Source: Sporodiniella umbellata
Taxonomy: Eukaryota > Mucoromycota > Mucoromycetes > Mucorales > Rhizopodaceae
Direction of reading: 5' to 3'
Length of the DNA: 64,000 bases
Assembly: GCA_025677835.1 (NCBI GenBank)
Contig: JAIXMR010000061.1
Span: forward strand, 1 to 64,000
Shown: positions 20,629 through 31,136 of the stretch, one piece after another
Numbering within the stretch: position 1 is the stretch's first letter
Layout of the letters: every line of letters begins with the position of its first letter
Program-made: the position numbers and the translations under genes
Notes under the pieces: generated by a model
What the model was told of the DNA's origin: nothing
The model's input: the letters and a program-made list of their open reading frames with translations, nothing else
Databases searched by the model: none

Positions 20629-20903
20629 CCATGTTTCTTTTATTATTATTATTATTATCATTATTATTATTACATCCACCCATCAACAACCCAGTATATC
20701 TCGTTGCTAAACTCCACAAACACACATATAAAAACAAATAAAAAAGGAGAGAAATAGGAGCCATAGCCCCTGATGAGAACCACGGTGGGTTGTGGGTCAA
20801 GTTTGAAAATAGACAAGCTAAAGAGGTGTGTAGGTGTAGGTGTGTGTGTATGTGTGCGTGTGTGTGTATGTATGTATGTGTGTGTGTGTGTGTTTGTAGT
20901 GAT

Positions 20904-21710
20904 TTATTTTATTTTGATAGCCAAAGTATTGACAGCTTCGTGGCATTGACTGATCTGGTCCTCGAGCGAATGGTCTGGGTTAAGACACTGAAGAACGGAG
21001 AGAATCTCTTGTTTGGCTTGTTGAATGAACTCGGTCGTGTTACTGTCTATTTCCTGGCTGACACGCTTGATATCCTGCACCAACAAGGCCCTTTCCTCGG
21101 CCTGAGATTGTAGCTTGTTTTTGACAAGAGCGTCGTGGTCTGCGGAAGAGAGTCGCTCGACCTCGAGTCGGATGGAAGTCAAGAGCTCGCGCTGGACTTC
21201 CAATTCCTTTGCAAACTCAGCTTGATGTTGTACGACCGACTGCTCAAGTAGCTTATTTTGCTGGACGAATTGCTCTTTCAAGCTCTCTACTGTGCGACAT
21301 TCTTTCTCAATCGCATGCTCTCTCCGTTTGAGGTCCTCGAGTTCCTTTCGAGCGGCTGTGGCTTCTTCCTTGAGCTGCTTCACTCGGTTCTCGCTTTCGG
21401 TATATGTCTTTTTGCTGTCGTTTAACTGTTGTTGTTTGGATCCCAAGACTTGCATCACCTCTTGTATCTCAGCTCGGAGGTTTTTGTTGGATTCAATGGA
21501 GTCTTCGTTTTCCCTTTCGCTGACCTCTTTGGCTTCACGTACTGCCTCGAGCTAAAGAGAGCTTTAGCCTACACGCATCCTTGTTCATCGCCTTACCTGC
21601 ACACGGGTGGTTTCTATTTCCTTATGGATGCTCTCCAGATGGTTCTGAAGTTCTTCTAGCACTCGACTGGTTCTTGAATTGGATGACGCGGATCGTGGCA
21701 GGGATAGCAT
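20904..21710 (-). CDS. Coiled-coil protein of unknown function
   Basis: Two certain exons, 21710-21597 and 21551-20904 (GTAAGG...TTTAG), encode 253 aa, nearly all heptad-patterned coiled coil rich in Glu, Lys, Gln and Leu (for example VLEELQNHLESIHKEIETTR and RENEDSIESNKNLRAEIQEV). A Ser/Arg-rich start precedes it. A further upstream exon is possible: ATG at 21887, MKTHDIDATLFSRLHQQIGT, ending at 21822 before a GTCAAA donor. It would join in frame at 21725 and give 280 aa. I cannot name a family; kinetochore, spindle-pole or trafficking coiled coils would look alike at this level. Confidence 0.8.
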
Positions 21711-21976
21711 TCTAGCGCTTAAATTCTGCTTACACTTAATCTACTTTTAGCAGAAAGGAAAAGAAAAAAAAAAAAAAATAAAAAAATAAAAAATTTCGTC
21801 TGTCCTTTGGCCTTTTTTGACTGTCGGAGTACCAATCTGCTGATGGAGTCTAGAAAAGAGAGTAGCATCGATGTCATGTGTTTTCATGCAAAAGGTTATA
21901 AAAAGAAAGAAAGCTGTGTCTTTGATGACGACAAGCTTTTGGCTATAAAATGAAATTTCTCATTCGTTTTTTTTTT

Positions 21977-22008
<32 letters not shown>

Positions 22009-22049
22009 TTTTTGTAATTTCTTTGAGCTCATATTTCTTTTCTATATTC

Positions 22050-22081
<32 letters not shown>

Positions 22082-22327
22082 CCGCTTCCCCTTTTAATAT
22101 ATTTCCTACAGACCTCATTTTGTAGCTTAAACCCTAAAAACAAAACCTTTATTTCTTTGATCTCTTTTTATATTCTCCTTTTTTCTTTATTTCTTTATTT
22201 TTTCTTTTACTTGGAAGGTTGAAAAAATAGAGAAGCAGAGAAAAGGACAGCACAAGAAGTAGGATTTGGTTCTATTGGAAAAAAAAGAAAAGCCCTTTTT
22301 TTTTTGTTTTTTGTGTGGGAATAGACG
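21711..22327. other. Intergenic, divergent promoter with three poly(T) tracts
   Basis: 617 bp between divergent starts (less if the alternative exon 21822-21887 is used). Poly(T) runs of about 20-28 nt lie at 21967-21987, 21989-22013 and 22052-22081. Nothing else recognised. Confidence 0.5.
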
Positions 22328-22799
22328 ATGGATTGTAACGAGATTATAATTAAACGTCGATGGTCCATATTACACAAGATTGGGGAAGGCTCGTTTGGGC
22401 AGGTGTTTAAAGGTAGGCTTGTTGTTATTATTATTGTTTGCATCGTAAACCTGCTTTCTTAGCCCAAGACATCAAGTCCAACGAGCTTTACGCTATCAAA
22501 AGAGAACCATCAAACAGTCCTTATCTCTATCATGAATACAAGATGTACAGAACCTTAAGGAACGGGCGTAAGTACCTCTCTTTACATATTAACACAGAAG
22601 CCTTGGTTTTCATTCGTTATAGCCTCCATACCCAAATGCTATTGGTTTGGGCAACATGACGGCTTTCATTGTCTCACCATCGATTTGTTGGGCCCAAGTC
22701 TAAAGGATTTGCAAGACAGGATAAAAATTATTCCATTCGAGACCATCGTTCAATTGGGCTGTCAATTGGTAAAAAAAAAAAAAAAAAAGAGAGTTTATT

Positions 22800-22835
<36 letters not shown>

Positions 22836-23627
22836 TTTCGACGGTTTTGTTGATATTTCTTTCACCTTTTTGGTTTTTTCCTTGGCTTTCTTTTTGATTT
22901 TCCTTGTCGTGTTTCCATGTCTCTATTAAAAAAAAAAAAAAAGATCGCTAGTTTCAAGTACATGCATAATGTTGGTATTGTGTATCGTGATTTGAAGCCA
23001 GAAAATCTGTTGCTGTCCAAAGATCAATCGTTTTCCTCTCCTCACTTTTCATTGAACATCATCGATTTCGGTCTTGCCGCATGGTGGAAAAGCCCCAGCA
23101 CACAGAAACCTTATCCCCCTTCAAGGCATCGGCAGAAGATAGGCACTGCTCGGTACGCCTCTATTCCCGTGCACCATGGCCACTCACATGCGCCTAGAGA
23201 TGATCTTGAAAGCCTGGGCTATCTTTTACTAGACCTGATGCTCTGTGGCCAGCTCCCTTGGTCAGGCGTGGTGGCTCGTAGCTGTAAGGCTGGATGGGAT
23301 CGGATCAAGCGGATTAAGGAAAACACGCAGCTTTACGAGCTCTGTACAGGCTTGCCTTCAGGCCTCTTGCAGTTCATCAGTTACACTCGGTCACTCCAGT
23401 TCAATGACCGTCCTGACTACGATTATCTCACGTTGCTTCTCAAGGGCGCTTTACCCTCAGGTCCCTATTCAGCGCCTGTCAAACGAGTCAAGCATTCCCA
23501 ACCTTCGCAAGCTTTCTTTATGCAAGAACTCGCTAAGGCTTTACCCTCCTCCCCTTCCACTTATCACCACAAGTCGGACTATCAAAACTTCATGGTCTGT
23601 ACTTCGCCTCAAGGAGAATTGGTTTAA
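22328..23627 (+). CDS. Casein kinase 1 (CK1) family Ser/Thr kinase
   Basis: Four exons (22328-22412, 22463-22567, 22623-22768, 22944-23627) encode 339 aa, essentially a bare kinase domain. Seen in order: glycine loop HKIGEGSFGQVFK; catalytic Lys in LYAIKRE; the CK1-type CYWFGQHDGFHCLTIDLLGP and SLKDL; catalytic loop VYRDLKPENLLL; NIIDFGLAAWW; and the CK1 activation segment GTARYASI. RDDLESLGYLLLDLMLCGQL and PW follow. CK1 kinases replace APE with SIN; here it reads SIPVHHGHSHAPRDD. The C-terminal tail is short with no palmitoylation CC motif. Intron 3 is mostly poly(A)/poly(T). A specific CK1 isoform cannot be assigned. Confidence 0.93.
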
Positions 23628-23708
23628 ATAAACCTCTTGCCTTTTCTTTTTTCTATCGGACTTTTTTCTCTTTTTCTTTTTCTTTTTTTTTTTTTTTTTG
23701 AACAGAAA

Positions 23709-23762
23709 ATGGAATCACAAAGAAATGTAAAGGGTAGTTTAGATAAAAACTGAAAAGAATTG

Positions 23763-23795
<33 letters not shown>

Positions 23796-26700
23796 AGTAT
23801 CAACATGACTGCATCTTTTACTTAGCATCCTCAGTTTGCGTCAGCACCTCAGCTCAAACAAACAAAACCCCCTCAGTTCTCAAGCGCACCTGACTTTTCT
23901 AGTAGGAAACAAAGGAAGGAGTATCGCTCTAGGTCGCGCTCTCCAAAGAAAGAGGCTCGTTCTTCTCGAAAACGATCCCGTTCTCGCGACATGCCTCGCT
24001 CACGACGCAGAGAAGATTACCGAGACACCCATCGTTCAGACAGGGATTCCGATAGACGATCGAAAAAAGGAGTAAACATTCGTTTTCTTTACCACCCATC
24101 TTTATCTTGTTCTATATTAATACCTGATTAGTCTCGACATAGGCGACGATCTCCTTCACCTGAACCTATTCATTCGTAAGGAACCAGCAAGAAATAAAGG
24201 AGGCTTTAACCACTTTTTTTCTTAGAGGCGAGTTGAAAACAGGGTTTACTTTTATTATCGACAAACGAGGAGACCCAGATCTGGTTATTTACAGTACCAC
24301 GCACACCTATGCCAGCCCTCAATTTCGTCGATCAGGCAGTAAGCATTGGGATGATGATTGTAATTTTCGTTATTCACCTATTCTTGTATGAGAAAAGATG
24401 GAAGAGTGATAGGATTCAAATCAAACGAACGTATTGGAATGCATGAAGGCAAAACAGAGTTGATAGATTTATCGGGCAAGGTAAGCGATTTGCTCTTTAT
24501 AAAACAAGGCTTGACCCGTTTTTTGTTTTGTTTTGTTTTTTTTTTTAAAAAAAAAGCGTGTACGCTATACCGATGCAAGCCATACATGGCAAGCGATGGA
24601 TACCAATCTGAAAAGATTACGTATTAAACCTAGAGAAGGCCAAGAAGACCCCTTTACACTCTCAACCTCGTTTGTCCAATTAGAGACAGCACCTACACGA
24701 AAGACCAAGAGCGACCATGAATCACTTCTCTCTTTAGGCGTCGACTACCGATCTTTGGAAGGCAACCGAGAGCGAGTAAGAGAGAGCGAGGAGGAATCAG
24801 AAGAGGAAGAGGGAGAGAGTTATAACGAAAGTATCCGACGTCAGACAATCGAGTTCAACCAAAAGCTAGACAAGGCACCGCACGATGTAGCTCTCTGGCT
24901 GGCCTTTATTGACTTTCAAGAAAAGTCGGTGGAAGGTCTGGATGGGTCCAAAACAGGCGGTGCTCAGACAAGTATGAACGAGGTCAAGCTGAGCATTTTT
25001 GATAAGGCTTTGAGCCATAACCCAGAAGACGAAAGGTTGATTCTAGCCTACCTTGCGTGCGGTGCCAAACGATGGGATACCTTGACACTCTTGAAAGAAT
25101 GGGATCAACAGCTCAAGCGCTGCCCGGATTCTATCCAGCTCTGGTCGGAATATATCAACACACGACAGACTAACTTTGCCAGTTTCTCGTTTAGTGAATG
25201 CTGCCGTGTGTTTGAGGACGCGCTCGGTTTGCTTCAAAAACAGATGGGAAAAGAGAGCCTAAGGGAGAGTATCGAATGCCTTTGCGTGTATGTGGTCTTG
25301 AGAGCCTGTTTGATGATGCAGGAGGCAGGATATCATGAAAGAGCACTGGCCGTTTTCCAGGCTGTGGTCGAATACACCTTGTTTGCACCTCCTCACCTAA
25401 CACACAAAACACAGGCTTTTATGGACTTTTGGGATCAAGAAGTACCCAGACTAGGTGAGCCTGGCGCTCAAGGCTGGGCTCATTTCTATCAACATCGAAC
25501 TGAACAAGACTTTCAGCCAGGACCGGCAGAAGAGAACCCAGAGATTGAAAGTGTTCGGGATTGGCTGAGGCATGAGCGTGCCTTGGATAGTCAGAAACGT
25601 GTACCCCTTCGTATGGCTCAGGTAGAAGAAGACCAGGTGGAGGAGGATCCTTATCGGATCACTCTTTTTGACGATGTCAGTCCCTATCTAATCAACCTCA
25701 AGACGCCAGCAGCTCACCAGACTTTGATTTACAGCCTTTTGGTCTTCTTGGGCTTACCCTATACGCCTCCAGGTGTAGGCACCAACACACATGTATTTAC
25801 AGACACATTCACACACAATCATCTCCCTATGCAGCGTTTCTGGCCACCCCCTCCACCGCCCCCTTGTCTTGTATGGTACGTCTCTCAGGTACCGATGGAG
25901 CCTGAAGTAGTGCAGGTCAATAAAGACCCTTTCTTTATACCTCCTTCTTACCCAGTCGGTCTACCCGAACTCTTTGCACAACCTCATCACTGGTTCTCTC
26001 CTACACATCATCAACCCATCCATCAACACTCAATCGTACAACATGTCTTTCAGCATCTCTTGATCCACGTTCCTTCGGTTCATCTTCAGCTCTGCTATCT
26101 GTCCTTTTTGTCGAATCAAGACTACAAACTGTAGGTTCCTTCTTCTTTTACCTCTCCTCACACTCATCTTTTATTATCAAGCGCAAGAAAGGTAGCCAAG
26201 CAACTCTTAAAAGAAGATAGGGACAATCTAATCTTATGGAACGCTTATGCCCAAATGGAAAAATCTCACTCGAATCTAGACGCTGTAAGAGAACTTTTGG
26301 AAACACACAAAATACTGACCTATTCTTAGGCAAGAAAAGTCTACTTGACTGCTCTGGCCATGTGTCGAGCCGATACTCCCATGGCCTCCTGGATGTATCT
26401 TATGTTTGCTAAACTAGAAATGGAAGCAGGCCGTCCTGCTGAGGCTTTAAAGATCTTGGTGTCCATGTCGAGTGAAACTGCTTATAGTCAGTAGATTTTA
26501 TAAAGCTGTGTTTCCTAACGATTTTTTTTTTTTTTTATTATTATTATTATTAGATGAGAACGCGTCTATGCCCACAGCGCTCAATACATTAAAAGCAAGA
26601 GAGGTAAGAAAAAACACACATACGCTCTCTCTCTAAAGCTGGTTGGGCTCATTTGTTTTTACTCTTCAGCACTTTTCTCAGCAAACCTTACAAAAATCGG

Positions 26701-27595
26701 TTCTATCCTTTTCAGAAAACGAACAGCAGGAAGCGGTAGGTATCGTGACTTGTTCTGCTCTGTTTGAGTACCTTAGCAGTGGATTGGAAGATGCCTGCCA
26801 TGTGTTTGAACGGACGATGGACTACATTAAAGAGAGGCAGGCCGAGAGAGGTTATGTGGCAGAGATGGTGATGACCGAGCACATCAGCCTACTCTACCAG
26901 CATACGCAACGTATTTCTCTTGAAGCTGGCTACAAGCCGAGAATGATGCGGAGCGTGGCAGAAGAAGCCATTGGACTATTTCCTAACAATACCCTATTTA
27001 TTGCTTTCTATAGCTGGAACGAAGCCAAAGCAAAGGTTTTCAATCGTGTTCAAATCATGTTCAATCAAGCCTTAAACAAGTAAGTCCAGGACCCTTGCGT
27101 GTCGCATTCACTAACAGGGATATAAAGGAATGCTAATGTTGTACTATGGCTTTCTGCAATTTATCATGAATCACATCGCGGGCAGCCCTATTCTGTTGAT
27201 TTGATAAGGAATTTTTTTGAAAGGGCTATTCAGGATGCAAAGTAAAGACGCAAACCAAGAAAGAAAGAGAAAAACTAACTTTATGTTTCCTTTAGTACTA
27301 AAAGCTCAATCCTCATCTGGAAAACATATATTGAATTTGAAGTGATGCAGAACAACAAGGACCAAGCAAAAGCTTTATTCTATCGGTCCCTGAGAGATTG
27401 TCCTTGGTCAAAAGGTAGTTTGAACACCTCCCCTCCCCCCTCCACTTTTTATCTTGTTAACATCCATTAGAACTTTATTTGTTGGGCTTGGAGCACTTTG
27501 AGAAAACAATGGACGAGAAAGAGCTGAATGAATTGGCAAGCTTGATGATTGAAAAAGAAATCAGACTGAGAACCTCCTTGACGGATTGGATTTAA
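23709..27595 (+). CDS. NRDE2: NRDE2 homologue (nuclear RNAi/exosome factor; S. pombe Nrl1)
   Basis: Thirteen exons encode about 1051 aa: 23709-23726, 23826-24071, 24132-24175, 24226-24338, 24398-24480, 24557-26130, 26182-26284, 26330-26486, 26554-26603, 26670-27079, 27128-27241, 27296-27414 and 27471-27595. All phases agree. An SR/RD-rich N-terminus (KEYRSRSRSPKK, SRRREDYRDTHRS) precedes the NRDE2 core. Core blocks are GDPDLVIYSTTHTYASPQFR, SLGVDYRSLEGNRER, TIEFNQKLDKAPHDVALWLA and ITLFDDVSPYLINL. HAT-like repeats then run to YLLGLEHFEKTMDEKELNEL. The family binds the MTR4 exosome helicase and protects transcripts from decay and R-loops. The 18-nt first exon is inferred. One donor is GTCAGT. 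Confidence 0.93.
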
Positions 27596-27743
27596 GCAGC
27601 TTCTCTCACTCTCACATGACCGTGAGACAAATCCTACACCCCAAAAATAAAATAAAATAATGAAATGCAGCTTATGGAAACAAAAGAGCCCTCTTTTCTT
27701 TTTTATTTTTTATTTCTTTCTTTCTTATCATCGTTGTATTAAT

Positions 27744-28985
27744 ATGTTTTCAAGAATATCGAGTCGAGTTTTGAATAAACAATGGGTATAAATGATGGCC
27801 AAAAACCAATTTTTTTAATCACAAAATTTTATTATTTTTTTTTTTTTTTAGCTGTCAATGCCCCAAAGAAGTTATGCGCAACAAACAACCAACAAGTATG
27901 TAAAGATTGTTGAAGTTGGACCTCGCGACGGTTTACAAAACGAAAAAGCCTTGGTGCCTTCAGCTGTCAAGGTTGAGTTGATCGAAAGATTAGCCAACCA
28001 TGGTTTGCCTGTAGTAGAAGTCACTAGTTTTGTCAGTCCAAAATGGGTTCCTCAGGTAAGATAGATAGGATAAAGTCCGATTTTCTTATACTACATCAGA
28101 TGGGGGACAATAAACAAGTATTCAGCACATTCAAACAAAAGACAAAAGTGGATTATCCAGTGCTTGTGCCCAACTTGAAAGGTTTAGAGGGCGCTATTGC
28201 TGTAGGTGCTAAAGAAGTAGCTTTGTTTACAGCAGCTACCGAATCTTTCAATCGTAAAAATACCAACTGTTCTACTGAAGAGTCCATGGTTCGTGCCAAG
28301 GACATCACCCGTGAAGCTTTGAAGCAAAACTTGAAAGTTCGAGGGTAAATATAGATGCATACAGAGGCAATAAAAAACAGTACTCACCCAAGCTTTTGTA
28401 GTTATCTATCTTGCGTTCTTGGCTGTCCTTATGAAGGTTCAGTCAATCCTGAAAAGGTAGCACAGTTAGCTAAGGAGCTTTATGACGCTGGCTGTTATGA
28501 AATTAGTTTAGGCGATACAATCGGTGTGGGCACTGCAGGATCCATGGGTACTTTGTTGGAACATGTCCTTAAGGTGGTACCTTCGGAAGCTGTTGCTGTT
28601 CACTGTCATGATACTTATGGTCAAGCTTTGGCCAACATCTTGAAAGCATTAGAGGTAAGCTCTCTTTTAAACTGACCTAAAAAAAAAAAAAAAGTACTTA
28701 GAGTTTTGTTCTATGATAAAGTACGGCATTCGTGTCGTCGACAGTTCAGTGGCTGGATTGGGTGGATGTCCTTATGCCCCAGGAGCTAAAGGCAATGTGG
28801 CTACAGAAGATGTTGTTTACATGCTCAATGGCCTCGGTTATCAAACCAACGTCGATCTGGATAAGTTAATAGAAACTGGTCAATGGATTTCTGATCAATT
28901 GGGTAGACCTACAAGCTCTAGGGCTGGATCTGCCTTGATGCTTGCTAGAAAGCGTCAACAAGAATTACAAAAAGCAAAATTATAA
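27744..28985 (+). CDS. HMGCL: 3-hydroxy-3-methylglutaryl-CoA lyase
   Basis: Cleaves HMG-CoA to acetyl-CoA and acetoacetate, the last step of leucine breakdown. Five exons (27744-27785, 27852-28055, 28100-28344, 28402-28654, 28722-28985) give 335 aa. Exon 1 ([14 protein letters not shown]) is a basic, mitochondrial-type presequence. Catalytic-site motifs are [56 protein letters not shown], and the signature [20 protein letters not shown] with the catalytic Cys. The C-terminus is AKL, a peroxisomal PTS1-type tripeptide, so dual targeting is possible, as for animal HMGCL (CKL). Confidence 0.96.
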
Positions 28986-29315
28986 ATAGTTCAACCCAAT
29001 TCTCCAATCAAGTTTTTTTTTTTCTTTTTTCTTTTCGGATGGTTATCGTATTCTGAGCTTTAAAGTAGAGTGTATACTTTTATATATCTAATCAATAGCG
29101 GTAGCCGTAACAGAGGGAATATTTTAGAGCCTTTTTGTAAGCAAAGGCTTTAGCTATTATCAGGCAGATAGGTTGAGTTCTTGTCTTTGTAAAATCCAAC
29201 TCATTTTTTTTATGCCGCTGAACAAACAGTCACTGACCTATAGTTAAAAAAAAAAAAAAAAAGGGAAAAAGGGCTTTTTCATTTTTGTTTTTGGAGCTAT
29301 AGTTTACTGCAATTC
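28986..29315. other. Intergenic spacer, HMGCL to MOD5
   Basis: 330 bp with a T-rich patch just after the HMGCL stop (29012-29034) and poly(A) at 29245-29262, about 55 nt before the next ATG. No gene seen. Confidence 0.5.
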
Positions 29316-30945
29316 ATGTCGATGAGGAAAATTGCAGCTGTTGTTGGAAGTTCGGGCATTGGAAAGTCAAAGCTGGCAGTTGAGTTATGTAAAGTGCTTC
29401 ACGGACAAGCTATCAACGCAGACGCCTTACAGGTAAGACTGTCAGTTAAAGTATTATTGTTGTAAAACTAACAAAAAAAAAAAGGTATATAAAGGTTTAG
29501 ACATTATTACCAACAAAATGCCTTTGGAAGAAAGAGAAGGAATAAAGCACCACCTCATGGACTTTTTGAATCCTGAAGAAGAATATAAAGTAACCGAGTT
29601 TTTAAAGGATGCTTCTCAAAAAGTAAGATAAATTTGTATCAAAACACTCAAGCTCTAAGCACTATCGCCATACACATTGATCAGATTGAGACAATTTCAG
29701 AAAAAAAAGAGTTTCCTGTGGTTGTGGGGGGCACCCATTATTATATCCAATCGTTAATATGGAATAACACGTTGATGGAGCAAAAACAGGCAGGTCCGAG
29801 GCTCGAAGATTTTCCTGAGCTGGACAAGTTAGAAACAGATGTGCTTTACCAGAAGCTAGCAACGGTTGATCCTGTGATGGCAAATAAGTGGCATCCTTCA
29901 GATCGACGCAAGATTTTGAGAAGTCTTAAGGTAGGAAGAAAGAGCAAGTAAGATACAAAACAAAATAAAAAAAAAAAAAAAAAAGAGGGTAGAAAAGTTT
30001 TAACTTTGAGGTTCAAAAAAGATTTTCCATCAAACTGGTCAACCACAAAGCGAGGCAATCAAAAACCAAAAGGAACAAAACGAAGCCAGTGGTCTTGTGC
30101 CGCGCTATCGATCTTTGATATTCTGGATTTATTCCGAACCTTCAAAACTCAATCCAAGGTTGGACGCGCGCGTAGACCAGATGATTGAAACAGGACTGTT
30201 TGAGGAAATTAAGGAGCTTCGAAACAGAGTCACTCAAGGCTCGGTTCAGGTGCCAGAAGATGCACTAGAAAAATACCAGCGCGGATTATGGCAGGCGATT
30301 GGGTACAAGGAGTTCGACCCTTATTTCTTAGCCCTGGAGGAAGGAAAGGAAGGGAAGGATTTATCCAAGATTAAAGATGAGTGTACCGAACGAATGAAAG
30401 CCGCCACCCGGCGTTATGCTAAAAGACAGATCCAATGGATCCGCAACAAGATTTTGCCTACTGTGGTCAGTTCTAAAGGGGACGACGTACTCGTCTACGT
30501 ATTGGATGCGAACGGTAAGTCAAAGTAAAGCGTTTTGTAGTGTTAAAAATATTGGTTAGATATAGAAAACTGGAATACCAACGTAAGAGACAAAGCTGTT
30601 CAAATAGCCAAAGCTTTTCAAAACGATCAGCCTTTACCATCCCCTAAAGAGCTTAATTCCATAGCGGAAGAGATGCTTGCTTTACCAGAAACTGCAGAAG
30701 AGTAAGATAGAAATGAAAACAGTCTGTGAAGCTAATCGTTTAACAGTACACAATCGAGAGTTTTGAACTGGAAAAAGTATGTATGTGATGTTTGTAAGAC
30801 AGATAAAGGAGAACCTCTACAGCTGAATGGAGATATTGAATGGCAACAGCACAAAAAGGGTCGATTTCATCGAAAGTATGTCAAGCATCTAAAAGTGGAA
30901 GCTGCGCGTAAAGCTTATTTTGAATCAAAAAAGGAGCAACCATAA
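29316..30945 (+). CDS. MOD5: tRNA dimethylallyltransferase with C-terminal zinc finger
   Basis: Adds isopentenyl to A37 of tRNAs reading UNN codons (i6A). Six exons (29316-29432, 29485-29622, 29685-29930, 30022-30514, 30560-30701, 30747-30945) give 444 aa. Motifs are AAVVGSSGIGKSKLAVEL (P-loop, with G-I replacing the more usual T-G), INADALQVYKGLDIITNK, IKHHLMDFLNP, PVVVGGTHYYIQSLIW and HPSDRRKILRSLKIF. TGQPQSEAIK, ETGLFEEIKEL, QAIGYKEF and YAKRQIQWIRNK follow. The tail YVCDVCKTDKGEP...WQQHKKGRFHRKYV is a matrin-type C2H2 finger, found in eukaryotic TRIT1/Mod5. Exon 4 begins after AAAAAAG at 30021; the earlier AG would shift the frame. It probably acts in cytosol and mitochondria. Confidence 0.95.
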
Positions 30946-31136
30946 ACAACAGAAAGGAAGAGAGAAGGTTTTTTTTTTTTTTTTTTTTTTTTTTCCTTTT
31001 AATTCGTTAATAAAAAAAGTTGATAAAGAGAGAGCAGTTAGTTTGAGAAAGAGGGTTTATGCAAGGTATTATTCATCTAAGGGTGTAAAAGAACAAGGCG
31101 TATAGTAAAAAAGAGAGAGATGGTGTGAGTGCGGAA

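Noticed and set aside
20369..20800. 143-codon minus-strand ORF over PAM16 exon 4
   Set aside because: It is antisense to the strongly matching PAM16 coding exon and contains Asn runs from a TTA repeat; a shadow frame.
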